Made by a program: the position numbers and the translations under genes. From positions 930,001 through 994,000 of the forward strand of contig NZ_CP078145.1 in assembly GCF_019222765.1 (NCBI RefSeq): a stretch of 64,000 bases of DNA, read 5' to 3'. Below the pieces are notes generated by a model. That model was not told the DNA's origin and did not search any database. It was given only the letters and a program-made list of their open reading frames with translations. Below, one piece after another: positions 12,301 to 24,471 of this stretch; the stretch's first letter is position 1; every line of letters starts with the position of its first letter. Origin of the DNA: Nocardia iowensis. Its GTDB lineage: Bacteria; Actinomycetota; Actinomycetes; Mycobacteriales; Mycobacteriaceae.

Positions 12301-15300
12301 TTCGATGGCGGCGAATCCTTCACCGATGTGCTCGCGCGGCAACGCGATACCGACCTGCAAGCGTTCGCGCACGCGGATATTCCGTTCGAGCGGTTGGTGG
12401 AGGTGCTCAATCCGCCGCGCTCGACGGCGCATCATCCGCTGTTCCAGGTGGGGCTGTCCTTCCAGAACATCGCCCGCACCGCACTCGAACTACCCGGCCT
12501 GACCGTTGCTGGTGTCGACGCGGATCTCGATGTGTCGCAGTTCGATCTGCATCTGATCGTCGGGGACAGTTACGACGAGTCCGGCGCGCCCACCGGCATC
12601 GGTGGGTTCTTCACTTATGCCACGGATCTTTTCGATGCCGCGACGGTGCAGGGCTTCGCCGAGCGGTTCTCCCGGATCCTCGCCGCCGTCGTAGCCGATG
12701 CCGCGACGCCCGTCGGCGATATCGACCTGCTCGCTGACGAGGAACGCCGCGCCGTCCTGTCCACCTGGAACGAGACCGTCCACAAGGTCGATACGGCCGC
12801 GACACTGCCGTCGTTCCTGCAACGGTCGGTCATGGCCGCGGCACCCGAGGCAGTCGCCGTCGTGGCCGACCTGCCGGACGGCTCCCGCCACGAGCTGACC
12901 TACGTCGAGCTGGACGCACGGGTGAATCGGCTTGCCCGGTATCTGATCTCGGTGGGTGTCCGGCCGGAGACGCGGGTGGCGCTCGCCTTCCGCCGGTCGG
13001 TGGACCTGGTGGTCGCCATGTACGCGGTCGCCAAAGCCGGTGGTGCGTACGTGCCGGTCGACCCGGACCAGGCTGCCGAGCGCACCGGCTACATCCTCGA
13101 CACCGCGGCACCGGTGTGCGTGCTGACCGACGAGGACGCGGCCTTCGACACCGATGTCGCGCCCGTGCTGCGGATCGACGAACTCGCATTGAATTCCTTT
13201 GCCAGCGGCCCGCTTTCGGACAAGGAGCGGCTCGCGCCGTTGCGGCCCGAGCACACCGCGTACGTGATCTTCACTTCCGGATCGACCGGTCGGCCGAAGG
13301 GCGTCGCGGTCACGCACGCCGCCATTGCGAACCAGTTGCAGTGGAAGACAGCAGAATTCGGCCTGTCCGGCCACGACGCCGTGCTGCTCAAGACGGCGGC
13401 GACTTTCGACCTCTCGGTGTGGGAGTTCTGGTCGGCCGTGGTCTGCGCGGGCAAGCTGGTGATCGCCGCGCCGGAGGGGCACCGTGATCCGGCCTACCTC
13501 AATGAGCTGATCACCAGAGAAGGCGTGACGACGCTGCATGTCGTCCCGTCCATGCTCGATGCCCTGCTGGTGCACACCGGGACCGAATCCGTGCCGGAGC
13601 CGTCGCCGTTGCGGCGCGTGTTGGCCATCGGCGAGGCGTTGCCCGCCGCGCTGGCGCAGCGCTTCCTGGCGGCGCGTCCCGAGGTGGCTCTGTACAACCT
13701 GTACGGCCCGACCGAGGCCGCGGTGTCGATCACCCGGCATCGAGTGACCGAGGCCGATCAGGGCTCCGTCGCCATCGGTGCACCCGAGTGGAACAGCCAG
13801 GTCTACGTGCTCGACGCTCGGCTGCGGCCGGTGCCGGTCGGCGTCTCCGGCGAGCTGTATCTGGCGGGCGATCAGTTGGCGCGCGGCTACTTCGGCCGCG
13901 CGGATCTGACCGCGGATCGGTTCGTGGCCAACCCGTTCCGGTCCGGTGCGCGGATGTACCGCACGGGTGACCTGGTGGCCTGGAACCGCGACGGTGAGCT
14001 GGAGTACCAGGGCCGCACCGACTTCCAGGTGAAGATTCGTGGCTTCCGGATCGAGTTGGGTGAGATCGAGGCGGCGCTGCTGGCGTTGCCCGAGATAGCG
14101 CAGGCTGCGGTGATCGCCAAGTCCGATCCGAAGACCGGTGATCGCCTGGTGGCCTATCTGGTCGCAGCGGAGGTCGGGCAGCCGGATGATTCGGCCGGAC
14201 TCGATGTGGCGCAGGTGAAGTCGGCGCTCGGCGCTGCGTTGCCGTCGTATATGGTGCCGTCGGCGTTTGTGGTGTTGGATGCGTTGCCGCTCAATGTGAA
14301 CGGCAAGTTGGATCGGAAGGCGTTGCCGGAGCCGGAGTTCGAGGCTCAGGTGTTCCGTGCGCCCTCGACCCCGATCGAGGAGATTGTGGCGTCGGTGTTC
14401 GCCGAGGTGCTCGGTGTCGAGCGGGTCGGTGCCGACGACGACTTCTTCGCGCTCGGTGGTAACTCGCTGCTGGCCACTCAGGTCGCGGCTCGGATCGGTG
14501 CCGCGCTGGATTCGCGTGTCCCGGTGCGCGCGCTGTTCGAGGCCTCCACCGTCGCGGGCCTCGCGGTCAAGGTCGAGCACACCGCTGGCGAGCACGCGCG
14601 CAGCCCGCTCGTCGCCCAGCCGCGCCCCGACCACATCCCGCTCTCCTTCGCCCAGCAGCGCATGTGGTTCCTCAACCAATTCGACACCACCGCGGCGGTA
14701 TACAACATCCCGGTCGCCATCCGCCTCTCCGGCGACCTGGACGTCGACGCGTTACAGCAGGCCGTCACCGATCTCGTGGCGCGCCACGAGATCATGCGCA
14801 CCGTCTACCCGGAGACATTGGACGGTCCGGAGCAGCGCGTCCTGGCGCCACATGAGGTTTCGGTCGATCTGGCCCCCGCGCAGATCGGCGAGGAACGCGT
14901 CGCGCACGAGGTGCAGCGCATCGTCGCCGCCGGATTCGATGTCACCATCGAGGTGCCGTTCCGTGCGCGGTTGTTCCAGCTCGCGGGCAGCGAATACGTG
15001 CTGGTGTTCGTCGCGCACCACATCAGCGCCGACGGCTGGTCGATGGGCCCGCTGACCCGGGATCTGATGCTGGCCTACGCCGCCCGCAGCGGCGGTGAGG
15101 CACCGTCCTGGGCGCCGCTGCCGATCCAGTACGCCGACTACGCGCTCTGGCAGCGCAGCGTGCTCGGTAGCGACGACGATCCCGAATCCCCGGCGGGAGC
15201 GCAACTCGCCTACTGGACAAGGGAACTCGCGGACCTGCCGGACGAGCTGAACCTGCCTACCGACCGGCCACGCCCCGCCGCACAGAGTTTCGCGGGCGGC

Positions 15301-18300
15301 AAGACGAACTTCGTCGTCGACGCCGACGTGCACGCCGCGCTGGTGGCCTTGGCCAAGCAGCACAACGCGACCCTGTTCATGGTCGTGCACACCGCGCTCG
15401 CGGTGTTCCTCGCTCGCATGTCCGGCACCGAGGACGTCGCCATCGGCACCCCCATCGCGGGCCGCGGCGAGGCCGAGCTCGACGACCTGATCGGCATGTT
15501 CGTCAACACGCTGGTGTTGCGCACCCGCGTCGCCCCCGGCCTCGGCTTCACCGAACTGCTCGCCGCCAACCGGGAGACCGACCTGCGGGCCTTCGCCAAC
15601 GCGGACACCCCGTTCGAGCGACTGGTCGAGGTGCTCGATCCCGAGCGCTCCGCGGGCCGCCACCCGCTGTTCCAGGTGGCACTGTCCTTCGAAAACCTCG
15701 CTGCCACCAGCTTCGAACTGCCCGGCCTGAATTTCGCCGCGCTGGACCCGGCCGCCGATACCGCCAAGTTCGATCTGCTGCTGACCATGCGCGAGCAGCG
15801 CACCGAGACGGGTGCCGAAGCCGGGCTCGCCGCCGAATTCACCTATGCCCGTGACCTGTTCGACGAACACACGGTCGCCGAGTTCGGTCGCCGGTTCCGC
15901 GGCATCCTGGCCGCAGTCGCCAAAGACCCTGGCACCGCGGTCGGCGACCTGGAGGTGCTGGACGAATCGGAGCGGGCCGACCTGGTCTCGCGCAGCGGCG
16001 GCGAGGCCGCACCGCCACGCACCCTGCCGGAACTGATGGCCTCCGCGGTCACCAGGAATCCCACCGGCGTCGCCATCGTTGTCGGCGGCCGCTCCTTCAG
16101 CTACGTCGAACTCGACGCCGCCTCTTCGCAATTGGCACGCACGCTGATCGATCGCGGCGCGGGCCCGGATGTCCTGGTGGCCGTGGCCATCCGGCGCTCG
16201 GTCGAGTCGGTGCTCACGGTGTGGGCGGTGGCCAAGACCGGCGCGGCGCTGGTGCCGATCGACCCGACCTATCCGGCCGACCGCATCGCGCACATGGTCG
16301 CCGATTCCGGTGCGGCACTGGGTGTGACACTGACCGCCGAGCTCGGCGACCTGCCCGCCATGGCCGGTGGCCGCCCCTGGCTGGTGCTCGACGATCGCGA
16401 CTTCACCTACGATGTCGCCGCCCGGTCGGATCGCCCGATCAGCCTCACCGAACGCCACGGCCCGGTCCGGAGCGGCAACGCCGCGTACGTCATCTACACC
16501 TCGGGCTCCACCGGGCTGCCCAAGGGCGTCGTGGTCACCCACGCGGGCCTCGCCAATTTCAGTGCCGAGCAGGTGGAGCGCTACGAGCTCGACCAGTCGA
16601 CGCGCGCACTGGCTTTCGCCTCGCCGTCGTTCGACGCGTCGATGCTGGAATTGCTGCTGGCGCTGGGTTCGGCCGGTGCGCTGGTGGTCGCGCCGCCGCT
16701 GCTGTTCGGCGGCGACGAACTGGCCGCACTGATCCGCGACGAACAGGTCACGCACGCCTTCCTCACCCCGTCGGTACTCGCCTCGCTCGACCCGGACGCG
16801 CTGTCCGGCATGCGCGCGATCGTGGCGGGCGGCGAGGCGGTGCCCGCCGACCTGGTCGCCAAGTGGGCGGGTGCCGAGAACCGGCGCTTCCACAATGGTT
16901 ACGGGCCCACCGAGACCACGATCATGACCAACATCAGCGACCCGCTGCGACCGGGGGAACCGGTCACCATCGGCGGTCCGATCCGCGGCACGCGGTCGCT
17001 GGTGCTGGACAGCAGGCTGCGCCCGGTGCCGGAAGGTGTTGCGGGCGAACTGTATCTGGGTGGCATCCAGCTGGCTCGCGGCTACCACGCCAGGCCCGGA
17101 CTCACCGCGGCTCGATTCGTCGCGGACCCCTATGGACAGCCCGGCGAGCGCCTCTACCGCACTGGCGATGTGGTGCGCTGGGGTCGGGCGAACGATCGCC
17201 CGGTGGTCGAGTATGTGGGCCGCAACGACTTCCAGGTGAAGGTACGCGGTTTCCGCATCGAGCTCGGCGAGATCGATGCCGCGCTGGCCGCGCAACCCGG
17301 CGTCGAGTTCGCGGTCACCCTCGGCCGCGAATCCGGTTCCGGTGCCACGATGCTGGTCTCCTACGTACTGCCCGCCAAGGGCGCGACGCTCGATGTCGCC
17401 ACGCTGACCGGACAACTCGGCACGATCTTGCCGGAATACATGGTGCCGACGGCCATCGTCGTGCTCGACGAGATCCCGCTGACACCGGTCGGCAAGCTGG
17501 ATCGGCGGGCCCTGCCCGAACCGGTCCTGGAGACAACGGTTTACCGCGCACCACAGACCAAGGCGGAACTGACCATCGCCGAGGTGATCGGCGAGGTGCT
17601 CGGCATCGAACGGGTCGGGCTCGACGACGATTTCTTCGCACTCGGCGGCGACAGCATCGTCTCCATCCAGGTGGTGTCGCGATCCCGAGCCCGCGGCGTG
17701 CTCTTCTCGCCGCGTGACGTTTTCGAATCCCGCACCGTCGCCGCGCTCGCCCGCGCCGCCGTGGTCGAGGACGGTCCGGGCGACGAGTCGGGCGACCTGC
17801 CGTTGACCCCGCAGGCGGCCCGGTTGCTCGACTTCGGTGTCGAGGTCCGCGCCATCGCCCTCGATGTGCCGGAGAGCTGCGCCGTCGAAGCGGTGCACAC
17901 CGCGGTCGGCAAGGTCCTCGATCAGCATCCGATGCTGTGGGTCCGGCTCGACCGCGAGGGGGACACCCCGGTGCTGCGGATCCCGCCGGTCGACGAACGC
18001 ACCGGCGAGGCGTTCCGCAGGCTCGACCCGCAGCACGGCGAAACCTCGCTGCCCATCGATGATGTGGTGCATGCCGCCGCCGCGGCACTCGATCCCGAAC
18101 AGGGACGCAATATCCACTTCGTGCTGACCGGCGGGCTCGAGGGCCGGTCGACGCTGATCGTCGTCGCCAACGGCCTTGTCGTGGACGATGTTTCCTGGCG
18201 CACCATCGTCGACCAGCTGACCGTCGCCTGGAGCCGGGGCCGCCACGCGGCGCCCGCGGCCCCGGAGTCCGGCCTCGGCGTGCTCATCCGCGCGCTGTCG

Positions 18301-21300
18301 GCGCGGGCGCACGATCTGCGGACCGTCGGCGAATTGGGTTGGTGGGAGCGGACCTTGGGTTCCGTACCGGAGGGCACCGTCGCCGATGGACGGGATCTGC
18401 GCACCCGCAGCCGGGTGTCGCTGACCATCACCGCGGAGGGTGCCGCCGCGGTGGCCGCCGCCGCGGCCGCCTATCACGCCGCCGTGGACGACGTGCTGCT
18501 GACCGCCGTCGCGCTGGCCCTGCAGACGTCGGCGGAGGAATCCGTCACCCGCGCCCTCGGCTCGGTGATCCGGTTGTCCGCCGACGAGCGGTCGGCGACG
18601 AATGCCGACGAGAGCATGGTCGGCGGATTCACCACCGAGTACCCGTTGCCATTGCGGCTCACCAGGATCGACACGGCCGACGCGCTGGTCGGCGGCCCCG
18701 CCGCGGGCGCGGCGCTGGCCCAGATCAAGGAGTTGCGCCGCTCGGTGCCCTCGCGCGGTGTCGGCTACGGCCTGCTGCGCTACCTCAACGCCGACACCGC
18801 CGCCGACCTCAGCGCGCTCGGCCGTGGCCGATTCGCGCTGCGCTACCGGGATCTGCGTCCGGCCCGGGTGCACACCGACACCGCGGCCGACGACCTGCTG
18901 CTCGACCTCACCGTCGACGCCACCGACGACGGCCTGCTGGCCCGGTTCGACTATGCCGCAGCGGTGTTCACCGGCGACCAGGTGAAAACCTTTGCCGAGC
19001 ACTGGATCCGGGCACTCGGCGGCCTGGCCGAGCACGGTCTGCGGCCAGACGCGGGCGGATTCACGCCGTCGGACTTCGAGCTGGTGCGCCTGAAGCAGCC
19101 CTGCATCGACCGTCTCGCCGCCACCTACCCGAACCTCGCCGATGTGTGGCCGGTGACCCCGTTGCAGTCGGGCATGCTGTTCCACGCGCTGCTCGCCGAG
19201 ACGTCGGTGGACGTCTACACCACCCAGTTCGTCCTCGATCTGGGCGGCGCGGTGGACGCGGGCCGGATGCACACGGCCGCGCAGGGCGTGCTCGACCGGC
19301 ACGACAACTTGCGTGTCGCGTTCGCCGAGGACGCCGAGGGCAATCCCCTTCAGGTCGTGCAGGATTCGCTCGACGTGCCGTGGCGGCTCATCGACCTCGG
19401 CCAGCTCGAGCCCGGTGCCGCCGACGCGGAGCTGGCCAGGATCAAGGCGGCCGACCTGGCCGACCACTTCGACATGCGGACCGCGCCGCTGCTGCGGTTC
19501 ACGCTGATCCGCTCGTCCGCCGACGCGTACCACCTCTTGGTGACCAGCCATCACATCCTGATCGACGGCTGGTCGATGCCGCTGCTGATGAAGGACCTGC
19601 TGACGCTCTACGCGCTCGGCGGCAATTCCCGGCATCTGCCCAAGGTCCCGTCGTACCGGAACTACCTTGCCTGGCTGGTTGCCCAGCAGGCCGACGCGGC
19701 GCGCGCGGCCTGGCGCAGCGCGCTGGCCGGCATCACCGAGCCGACGCCGCTGGCACCGGTGGACCCGGGCCGCGAAATCGCCGCCGGGGTCGGCGAAGTC
19801 GGCTTCGAGCTGGCACAGGCCGACACCACCGCGCTCACCCGGCTTGCCTCGGGTCTCGGTGTCACGGTGAACACGGTGGTGCAGGCGGCCTGGGGTCTGC
19901 TGATCGGCCGCAGCGTCGATCGCGACGATGTCGTCTTCGGCGCCACCGTGTCCGGCAGGCCGCCGCAATTGGACGGCGTCGAGAGCATGGTCGGCCTGTT
20001 CCTCAACGCGATCCCGGTGCGGGTGCGCCTCGGCGCCACCGACACCCTCGGCGGGTTGCTGCGCCAGCTGCAAGCCGAGCAGGCCGGGCTGCTGGACCAC
20101 CACTACCTCGGCCTGAGCGATATTCAGGAAACCATCGGCGTGGAAGGGCTTTTCGACTCCCTCGTGGTGTTCGAATCCTTCCCCGTCGACCGCGACGGCT
20201 TGGACAAGGCCAGCGCGATCGACGGCATGAGCGTCACCGGCGTGGGCGCGGTCAACGGCACCCACTATCCGCTCACCGTGATGGTGGTGCTGGACAGTCA
20301 GCTGCGGGTCTCGGTGAAGTACCTGCGCGACCTGTTCGACGAACCAGCGGCAGCGGCGCTCGCGCAACGGCTTTCGACGCTGATCCAGCGGTTCGTGACC
20401 AACCCGCAGGCCCGCATCGCCGACATCGATGTGTTGCTCGACGGCGAACGCGCCGAGCTGGCCGCCCGCAACGCCACCGAGGTGCCGGAGCTGCTGGACG
20501 ACGCGACGCTGCTCACGCTGTTCGACGCTCAGGTGGCGCGCACGCCGGAGGCGCCCGCGGTGCGCTACGGCGACGTCACGCTCAGCTACGCCGATCTCGA
20601 CCTGCGCTCCCGGGCGCTGGCCGCGGAGCTCGCCCGGTGGGGCGTCGGTGCGGAATCGCTGGTCGGCGTGGCCATGCGGCGCGGCATCGACCTGGTCGTC
20701 TCGATCTACGCGGTGCTGCGGGCCGGTGCGGGCTACCTGCCGATCGACCCGGATCATCCGGCCGAGCGCAGCGAGTACGTGCTCGGCAGTGCCGCTCCCG
20801 CCTGCGTGCTGACCACCACCGGCGACGCGTTCGACACCGACACCGATGTTCCGGTCGTCGCGGTGGACACGCTCTACCTGCCACTGGACGCGATCTCCGG
20901 AGCGGACACCGCCGTTCACCCGGACAATGTCGCCTACGTCATCTACACCTCGGGTTCCACCGGCCGTCCGAAGGGTGTGGTGATCACGCACCGCCAGATG
21001 GTCAACCAGTTCCGCTGGGCGCAGCGGACCTACTCGCACGACACCGCCGACGTGGTGCTGCACAAGACGCCGATCACCTTCGACATCTCCACCTGGGAAC
21101 TGTTCTGGCCCTTGCAGACCGGCGCCTCGATCGTCGTCGCCGAACCGGACGGCCATCGCGACCCGGCGTACCTGGCCCGGACCATCGCCGAAAACGCCGT
21201 CAGCACCGTGCATTTCGTGCCATCGATGCTGGATGCCTTCCTCGGCCCGGAGACGGCGGCGCAATACCCGGCCTTGCGGCGCGTGTTTGCCGCGGGCGAG

Positions 21301-23076
21301 GCGCTGTCCGGCGAGACCGCGACGACCTTCGCCGCCGCCGTACCGGCCGCCCGATTGGTGAACTGGTACGGCCCGGCCGAGGCGACGGTGGTCACCGACT
21401 ATCCGGTCGAAGACCCTGCCGCCGTTGCGGTTCCGATCGGCACGCCGGTCGCCAACACTCGCGTGCACGTGCTCGACCGCCAGCTGTGCCCGGTTCCGCC
21501 CGGTGCTGCGGGCGAGCTGTACATCGCCGGCGTCCAGCTGGCCCGCGGCTACCTCGGTGCGCCCGCCCTCACCGCGGAGCGTTTCGTCGCGCACGAGGGT
21601 GGTGCGCGCCTCTATCGCACGGGTGACATCGTGCGCTGGCGCGGCGGTGCGCTGGAGTATCTGGGCCGCAGCGACTTCCAGGTGAAGCTGCGCGGCCAGC
21701 GAGTCGAGCTCGGCGAGATCGAAACCGTGCTGCTCGGCCACCAGTCGGTGCGGCACGCGGCCGTCGCCCTCGTCCATGGCGGCACCGGCGACCGCCTCGT
21801 CGCCTACCTGGTCGCGATGCCGGGGGAGGCCATCGACGAAGCCGCGGTCCTGTTGCACGCGCGCAGCGCCCTACCGTCCTACATGGTGCCGTCGGCGGTC
21901 CTCGTCCTCGACGCGCTGCCGCTCAACGCCAGCGGCAAGCTCGACCGCAAGGCGCTTCCGGTCCCCGAACTCGCCGCCCGCCCATACCGTCCGCCGACCA
22001 CGCCGCTGGAGCGGACCATCGTCGAGGTCTTCGCCGACATCCTGGCCGTCGATCAGGTCGGCCTGGACGACGACTTCTTCGACCTCGGCGGCAACTCGCT
22101 GGTGGCGACCCGCGCGGTCAGCCGACTGCGCACGCTCACCGGTGCGGAGATCCGGGTGCAGTGGTTCTTCACCGACTCCACCCCGGCGGCCCTGGCCACC
22201 CGCATCCTGGCCGCACTCGCCGGCGATCACGACTACGACCTCGACTCGAACACCGCCCTCGGCGTGCTGCTGCCCATCCGCACCCGGGTACCGCACGACA
22301 CAGCCGCCGCCGAGCCGCTGTTCTGCATCCACCCGATGTACGGATTGTCTTGGTGCTACGCGGGTCTGGCCCGTTACGTGCCCAGCAGCAGGCCGATCTT
22401 CGGGCTGCAGTCGCCCGCGCTGTCGGAAGACGGTTACCTGCCCGCCTCGCTGGCCGAGATGGCGAGCCGGTATGTCGCGGAGATCCGCGCCGTCCAGCCG
22501 ACCGGCCCGTACCGGCTGCTCGGCTGGTCGCTCGGCGGTGTGCTGGCCCACGCCATCGCGACGGAGTTGCAGGCGGCGGGGGAACAGGTCGCGTTGCTCG
22601 CGATGCTGGACAGCCACCCCGACATCGACGTGACGGACTTCCGTGCGGCGATCCGCGAGGCACTCGGCGAGCTCGGCATCGGCGCCGACGCGCTGCTGCC
22701 GACCGACGGCGACATCCACGATCTCAGCGACGACGCACTCGCCGCGCTGCACGCCACCATCCCACCGGACATGGCCGTGCTCACCCCGGAACGGGTGCGC
22801 CGGATCTACCGCAGCGCGGTGCGCTCGGCCGAGCTCATCGCCGAGCATCGACCAGAGGTGTTCCACGGCAGGCTGGATTACTACAGCGCGGCCGGTCACG
22901 AGACAGCGGCAGCCAGCTGGCAACCGTTCGTCGACGGGCGTGTCGAAGATCACCCGGTCGGTGTCGCGCATGATCAGATGACCTCGCCGGAAGCACTGGC
23001 GGAGATCGGTCCGAGCCTGTCCGACCTGCTGATGCCGCGCGCCTGGTCGGCAACGCCGAAGGTGGGTCGGGCGTGA
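6328..23076 (+). CDS. Five-module non-ribosomal peptide synthetase with N-terminal A domain, degenerate E domain and terminal TE
   Basis: About 5,580 residues. Domains by rough residue: A1 15-520, T1 565, C 626-1080 (HHIAADG), A2 1085-1590, T2 1620, C 1686-2150 (HHIAADA, Gly to Ala), A3 2156-2680, T3 2710, C 2772-3225 (HHISADG), A4 3233-3740, T4 3770 (GGDSI), E 3826-4240, C 4273-4690 ([16 protein letters not shown] as in DCL domains), A5 4726-5210, T5 5255, TE 5330-5565 (GWSLGG). My pocket readings are A1 DALFVGGIMK, A2 DVWDFILVSK, A3 DLWHLILVSK, A4 DALFVGGIMK and A5 DIWHFAWVVK; none is a confident substrate call. There is no starter C domain, so A1-T1 probably loads the first residue. The E domain has NGLVVDD where HHxxxDG is expected. 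GTG at 6322 is an alternative start; an in-frame stop at 6304 limits the gene. Confidence 0.95.
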   Translation: MTRPARVRPTRTRRPRVTTLPQLMATAVEANPGGIGVTFADATGTLTELSYAELDERSTRLARLLIGRGVGPEDLVAVGIPRSIESVLAVWAVAKTGAGFVPVDPNYPADRVEHMVVDSGAVFGLTVAAVRDELPDRVDWLPIDTADCARLLDEFPADPVTYVDRVRPLRAEHPAYVIYTSGSTGKPKGVVVTQAGLSSFCDEQRERYQVTSDSRTLHFASPSFDASVLELLLAIGGAATMVVVAPTVFGGEELAALIRREGVTHAFITPAALASVDPTGLDELRVVVAGGEACPPELVRRWATPVSGGTREFFNGYGPTETTIMTNISAPLVPDAPVTIGAPIRAITEYVLDEQLVPVPRGAVGELYITGAQLARGYHDRAGLTAARFVANPFDANGSRLYRSGDLVRWTDHGELEYLGRNDFQVKIRGFRIELGEIDAVLAAHETVDFAVTVGHNLDSGATILVSYVHAAPGMAADAAELAGFAEQSLPAHMVPTVVMVLDTIPLTPVGKLDRAALPAPRLQTKVFRAPVGPLEELVADVFAELLGPGAPVGADDNFFELGGNSLIATQVAARLGAAVAARVPARLIFETPTVAGLAERLEPLKGADDRRALAPMERPEHIPLSLAQQRMWFLNQFDPASAANNIPFAIRLSGALDVSALQAAITDVIERHETLRTVYPAIDGTGYQVVLPAAQAVPDLAPKPLAEHELVDWLRGFALAGFDVAAAVPLRIALAELSPSEHVVVVVVHHIAADGASVAPFLRDLLGAFLSRRNGAPPALAPLPVQYADYTLWQREVLGDENDPDSVAAAQIAYWRDALAGIPDRLDLPADRPRPAVASGGGAEYTFEVSAEVHRGLTDLAQRAGASEFMVVHAAFAALLARLAGTDDITIGTPVAGRGERELDGLIGMFVNTLVLRTTIDPGASFHDLLAATKETDLAAFSHAELPFERLVEVLDPVRSQAHHPLFQVALFFQNMSKAHVELPGLSAHAVDFDGAVAKFDLQLTVVPKEDSGFSAQFTYATELFDETTIAQFAHRFERLLAGVAEHPERAVGEIDLLAPAERARILLEWNETRHAVAPELLLDGYRRAAAAHPRAVALDYEGATLTYREFDEQVNKLARLLISQGVGAESLVGLAIRRSLDLVVGMYAIVTAGGAYVPLDPDHPAERIAHILDTAQPTCVLTTSADAIEVPAGITVLTLDSVDTSGFDGAPVRQEELLRPVLPQHPAYVIFTSGSTGRPKGVAVSHAAINNQIEWMLAAYPLDADDVYLQKTATTFDVSLWGFFLPLRAGAKLVVATHDGHRDPAYVAETIAAQRVTVTDFVPSMLTVFAAHVEAGSCPTLRDVFVIGEALPPETVNAFRAVSAAEVHNLYGPTEAAVSVTYWPADGSDTRSVPIGVPQWNTQVYVLDGLLRPVPAGVPGELYLAGDQLARGYVRRPDLTSDRFVADPFGFGGRMYRTGDLVVWRDATAGRSHRLDYIGRTDFQVKFRGQRIELGEIETALLAQPSVNQAVALVRPSALGDQLVAYVVATPGHSIEQAELLTAVAETLPAYMVPTAIVALDALPLNPSGKLDRKALPEPTFTAREFRAPATPVEEIVAEVFGEVLGLNRVGADDDFFALGGNSLIATQLVARLGAAVDAKVPVRTLFETPTVQSLAAAIESRTHGERGVLLGSIARPDRLPLSLAQRRMWFLNRFDQAEGDVATAGSAAYNLPFALRLTGALDVAALGAALDDVVSRHEVLRTVYPETADGPVQVVLPASRVTLDVTARPVTAAEVPGEVYALASTPFDVTGEVPVRVRLLEITDGTAGSDYVLAVVVHHIAADASSMGPLVRDVMIAYAARTAGEAPGWEPLRVQYADYALWQRAVLGDETDPESIAAQQILFWRKRLAGLPDLLELPTDRPRPAIASMAGARVDVQIDAATHAGLVDLAHAHGATLFMVVHTALAVLLGRLSGSGDIAIGTPVAGRGERELDDLIGMFVNTVVFRATFDGGESFTDVLARQRDTDLQAFAHADIPFERLVEVLNPPRSTAHHPLFQVGLSFQNIARTALELPGLTVAGVDADLDVSQFDLHLIVGDSYDESGAPTGIGGFFTYATDLFDAATVQGFAERFSRILAAVVADAATPVGDIDLLADEERRAVLSTWNETVHKVDTAATLPSFLQRSVMAAAPEAVAVVADLPDGSRHELTYVELDARVNRLARYLISVGVRPETRVALAFRRSVDLVVAMYAVAKAGGAYVPVDPDQAAERTGYILDTAAPVCVLTDEDAAFDTDVAPVLRIDELALNSFASGPLSDKERLAPLRPEHTAYVIFTSGSTGRPKGVAVTHAAIANQLQWKTAEFGLSGHDAVLLKTAATFDLSVWEFWSAVVCAGKLVIAAPEGHRDPAYLNELITREGVTTLHVVPSMLDALLVHTGTESVPEPSPLRRVLAIGEALPAALAQRFLAARPEVALYNLYGPTEAAVSITRHRVTEADQGSVAIGAPEWNSQVYVLDARLRPVPVGVSGELYLAGDQLARGYFGRADLTADRFVANPFRSGARMYRTGDLVAWNRDGELEYQGRTDFQVKIRGFRIELGEIEAALLALPEIAQAAVIAKSDPKTGDRLVAYLVAAEVGQPDDSAGLDVAQVKSALGAALPSYMVPSAFVVLDALPLNVNGKLDRKALPEPEFEAQVFRAPSTPIEEIVASVFAEVLGVERVGADDDFFALGGNSLLATQVAARIGAALDSRVPVRALFEASTVAGLAVKVEHTAGEHARSPLVAQPRPDHIPLSFAQQRMWFLNQFDTTAAVYNIPVAIRLSGDLDVDALQQAVTDLVARHEIMRTVYPETLDGPEQRVLAPHEVSVDLAPAQIGEERVAHEVQRIVAAGFDVTIEVPFRARLFQLAGSEYVLVFVAHHISADGWSMGPLTRDLMLAYAARSGGEAPSWAPLPIQYADYALWQRSVLGSDDDPESPAGAQLAYWTRELADLPDELNLPTDRPRPAAQSFAGGKTNFVVDADVHAALVALAKQHNATLFMVVHTALAVFLARMSGTEDVAIGTPIAGRGEAELDDLIGMFVNTLVLRTRVAPGLGFTELLAANRETDLRAFANADTPFERLVEVLDPERSAGRHPLFQVALSFENLAATSFELPGLNFAALDPAADTAKFDLLLTMREQRTETGAEAGLAAEFTYARDLFDEHTVAEFGRRFRGILAAVAKDPGTAVGDLEVLDESERADLVSRSGGEAAPPRTLPELMASAVTRNPTGVAIVVGGRSFSYVELDAASSQLARTLIDRGAGPDVLVAVAIRRSVESVLTVWAVAKTGAALVPIDPTYPADRIAHMVADSGAALGVTLTAELGDLPAMAGGRPWLVLDDRDFTYDVAARSDRPISLTERHGPVRSGNAAYVIYTSGSTGLPKGVVVTHAGLANFSAEQVERYELDQSTRALAFASPSFDASMLELLLALGSAGALVVAPPLLFGGDELAALIRDEQVTHAFLTPSVLASLDPDALSGMRAIVAGGEAVPADLVAKWAGAENRRFHNGYGPTETTIMTNISDPLRPGEPVTIGGPIRGTRSLVLDSRLRPVPEGVAGELYLGGIQLARGYHARPGLTAARFVADPYGQPGERLYRTGDVVRWGRANDRPVVEYVGRNDFQVKVRGFRIELGEIDAALAAQPGVEFAVTLGRESGSGATMLVSYVLPAKGATLDVATLTGQLGTILPEYMVPTAIVVLDEIPLTPVGKLDRRALPEPVLETTVYRAPQTKAELTIAEVIGEVLGIERVGLDDDFFALGGDSIVSIQVVSRSRARGVLFSPRDVFESRTVAALARAAVVEDGPGDESGDLPLTPQAARLLDFGVEVRAIALDVPESCAVEAVHTAVGKVLDQHPMLWVRLDREGDTPVLRIPPVDERTGEAFRRLDPQHGETSLPIDDVVHAAAAALDPEQGRNIHFVLTGGLEGRSTLIVVANGLVVDDVSWRTIVDQLTVAWSRGRHAAPAAPESGLGVLIRALSARAHDLRTVGELGWWERTLGSVPEGTVADGRDLRTRSRVSLTITAEGAAAVAAAAAAYHAAVDDVLLTAVALALQTSAEESVTRALGSVIRLSADERSATNADESMVGGFTTEYPLPLRLTRIDTADALVGGPAAGAALAQIKELRRSVPSRGVGYGLLRYLNADTAADLSALGRGRFALRYRDLRPARVHTDTAADDLLLDLTVDATDDGLLARFDYAAAVFTGDQVKTFAEHWIRALGGLAEHGLRPDAGGFTPSDFELVRLKQPCIDRLAATYPNLADVWPVTPLQSGMLFHALLAETSVDVYTTQFVLDLGGAVDAGRMHTAAQGVLDRHDNLRVAFAEDAEGNPLQVVQDSLDVPWRLIDLGQLEPGAADAELARIKAADLADHFDMRTAPLLRFTLIRSSADAYHLLVTSHHILIDGWSMPLLMKDLLTLYALGGNSRHLPKVPSYRNYLAWLVAQQADAARAAWRSALAGITEPTPLAPVDPGREIAAGVGEVGFELAQADTTALTRLASGLGVTVNTVVQAAWGLLIGRSVDRDDVVFGATVSGRPPQLDGVESMVGLFLNAIPVRVRLGATDTLGGLLRQLQAEQAGLLDHHYLGLSDIQETIGVEGLFDSLVVFESFPVDRDGLDKASAIDGMSVTGVGAVNGTHYPLTVMVVLDSQLRVSVKYLRDLFDEPAAAALAQRLSTLIQRFVTNPQARIADIDVLLDGERAELAARNATEVPELLDDATLLTLFDAQVARTPEAPAVRYGDVTLSYADLDLRSRALAAELARWGVGAESLVGVAMRRGIDLVVSIYAVLRAGAGYLPIDPDHPAERSEYVLGSAAPACVLTTTGDAFDTDTDVPVVAVDTLYLPLDAISGADTAVHPDNVAYVIYTSGSTGRPKGVVITHRQMVNQFRWAQRTYSHDTADVVLHKTPITFDISTWELFWPLQTGASIVVAEPDGHRDPAYLARTIAENAVSTVHFVPSMLDAFLGPETAAQYPALRRVFAAGEALSGETATTFAAAVPAARLVNWYGPAEATVVTDYPVEDPAAVAVPIGTPVANTRVHVLDRQLCPVPPGAAGELYIAGVQLARGYLGAPALTAERFVAHEGGARLYRTGDIVRWRGGALEYLGRSDFQVKLRGQRVELGEIETVLLGHQSVRHAAVALVHGGTGDRLVAYLVAMPGEAIDEAAVLLHARSALPSYMVPSAVLVLDALPLNASGKLDRKALPVPELAARPYRPPTTPLERTIVEVFADILAVDQVGLDDDFFDLGGNSLVATRAVSRLRTLTGAEIRVQWFFTDSTPAALATRILAALAGDHDYDLDSNTALGVLLPIRTRVPHDTAAAEPLFCIHPMYGLSWCYAGLARYVPSSRPIFGLQSPALSEDGYLPASLAEMASRYVAEIRAVQPTGPYRLLGWSLGGVLAHAIATELQAAGEQVALLAMLDSHPDIDVTDFRAAIREALGELGIGADALLPTDGDIHDLSDDALAALHATIPPDMAVLTPERVRRIYRSAVRSAELIAEHRPEVFHGRLDYYSAAGHETAAASWQPFVDGRVEDHPVGVAHDQMTSPEALAEIGPSLSDLLMPRAWSATPKVGRA
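14209..14520 (+). repeat. Near-identical tract shared with 1670-1981
   Basis: Partner of the tract in the upstream NRPS, covering the end of A3 and T3. It keeps T-ending codons typical of the other gene, while the A3 core just upstream is rich in C- and G-ending codons, so codon use changes within one domain. Confidence 0.8.
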
Positions 23077-23276
23077 GCGAAACGAAGCAACTCAGGCATG
23101 ATGGGGCAACGCTGTGGTAACGATGACCTCTGTTGTCACGACTACATAGGCCGTATGGTCTGGCGTGGTGTGTCCAGGGCATCCACCGCAGGCACGTGCG
23201 GCCTCGCGCATGCGCGGCTCGCAAGCGCTCCAAGGGGAATGCAGATGGAATCTCGAGACGAAGCGAAGGTGCGAAA

Positions 23277-24347
23277 TTGATACGTCGACAGACCCGGCGC
23301 GGCGGCCTACGTGCCGCGGCGGCGATCGCGGCAACGGCGGTCCTTGCGGGAGTGATGACCGGCCTCGGCGTGACCCCCGCGTCGGCCGCTGATCCGATCA
23401 TCGATTCCAAGAGCCTGCTCGCCAACCCGACCGCCCCGGACGGATCGCGTATCACCAAGGCCGAGTACAAGGATGACCGCAACATCCGGCTCTACGTGTA
23501 CTCGGCGGCGATGGACCAGAAGGTCATCGTCGACGTCCAGCGTCCGGCCGACGCCTCGGTACCGCGGCCGACCCTGTACCTGCTCAACGGTGCGGGCGGC
23601 GGCCAGGACGATGCCTCCTGGCAGGCGAAGACCGATGCGCTGCAGTTCCTGTCGGACAAGAACGTCAACGTGGTCCAGCCGATCGGTGGCAAGTGGAGCT
23701 ACTACACCGACTGGATCAAGGACGACCCGGCGCTCGGCCGCAACAAATGGAAGACCTTCTTCACCGAGGAGTTGCCGCCGCTGATCGACGGCGCGCTCGG
23801 CACCAATGGCGTGAACGCGATCTCGGGTCTGTCCACCTCGGGCACCACCGTCCTCGCGCTGCCGATTGCCAAGCCGGGCCTGTACAAGGCGGCCGCGGCC
23901 TACAGCGGTTGCGCGCAGACCAGTGATCCGGTCGGCTCGGAGTTCGTCAAGCTCACCGTCGAGACCTGGGGCGGCGGCAACACCGACAACATGTGGGGCC
24001 CGCAGGGTTCGGCGGAGTGGGTGGCCAACGATCCATACGTGCACGCCGAGGGGCTGCGCGGGCTGGACCTCTACATCTCGACCGGCAACGGTCTGCCCGG
24101 CCAGTACGACACGTTGAACGGTCAGTACGCCCTGCCCGGCGCCTACGGCCTGGCCAACCAGATCATCATCGGTGGCGTGATCGAAGCGGGCACCAACTAC
24201 TGCACGAACAACCTCAAGGGGAAGCTGGATTCGCTCGGCATCCCGGCGACCTACAACTTCCGCAACAGCGGCACCCACTCGTGGGGCTACTGGCGGGACG
24301 AGTTCCAGCGGTCCTGGCCGGTCCTGGCCCGCGGACTCGGCATCTGA
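23277..24347 (+). CDS. Secreted mycolyltransferase, antigen 85 family
   Basis: Exported alpha/beta-hydrolase of the antigen 85 (Fbp) esterase family, which moves mycolic acids between trehalose mycolates and onto arabinogalactan outside the membrane. The TTG start begins an Arg-rich n-region and an Ala-rich signal peptide ending near ASA-AD (~37). The nucleophile Ser186 lies in GLSTSG. A GTHSWGYW block near residue 338 carries the catalytic His, as in Ag85 proteins. GAAGG lies about eight bases before the TTG; the frame is open further upstream, but the signal peptide argues for this start. It follows the NRPS by 200 bases and ends at a strong terminator, so it is probably a separate unit. 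It resembles the paralogue at 35117. Confidence 0.85.
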   Translation: MIRRQTRRGGLRAAAAIAATAVLAGVMTGLGVTPASAADPIIDSKSLLANPTAPDGSRITKAEYKDDRNIRLYVYSAAMDQKVIVDVQRPADASVPRPTLYLLNGAGGGQDDASWQAKTDALQFLSDKNVNVVQPIGGKWSYYTDWIKDDPALGRNKWKTFFTEELPPLIDGALGTNGVNAISGLSTSGTTVLALPIAKPGLYKAAAAYSGCAQTSDPVGSEFVKLTVETWGGGNTDNMWGPQGSAEWVANDPYVHAEGLRGLDLYISTGNGLPGQYDTLNGQYALPGAYGLANQIIIGGVIEAGTNYCTNNLKGKLDSLGIPATYNFRNSGTHSWGYWRDEFQRSWPVLARGLGI

Positions 24348-24376
24348 GAGCTTCCGCCTCGCTAACTGAATACCGA

Positions 24377-24423
24377 CCGACCGCCTGGTTATACCTTCGG
24401 GTATGGCCAGGCGGTCGGCTTTT
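24377..24423 (+). terminator. Rho-independent terminator
   Basis: CCGACCGCCTGG pairs with CCAGGCGGTCGG, and an inner ATACC-TTCG-GGTAT extends the stem through two T-G pairs to about 19 bp with a UUCG loop, followed by CTTTT. It ends the mycolyltransferase transcript and lies just upstream of mntH. Confidence 0.9.
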
Positions 24424-24471
24424 AAGGGTGGGTTGGATGAAAAAGTTCGGGAACCCGTAAAATTCTGTTCC

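Noticed and set aside
14752..21858. A 2,368-codon open frame on the minus strand
   Set aside because: It lies fully inside the second NRPS on the opposite strand; its protein is repetitive in Arg, Gly, His and Val with no domain. Long antisense frames are expected in GC-rich NRPS DNA.
23098..23280. Short open frames between the NRPS and the mycolyltransferase
   Set aside because: No conserved pattern; the region is better seen as the promoter and leader of the mycolyltransferase.
24403..24471. Earlier ATG start for mntH
   Set aside because: That ATG is inside the terminator hairpin stem, so translation from it is very unlikely.
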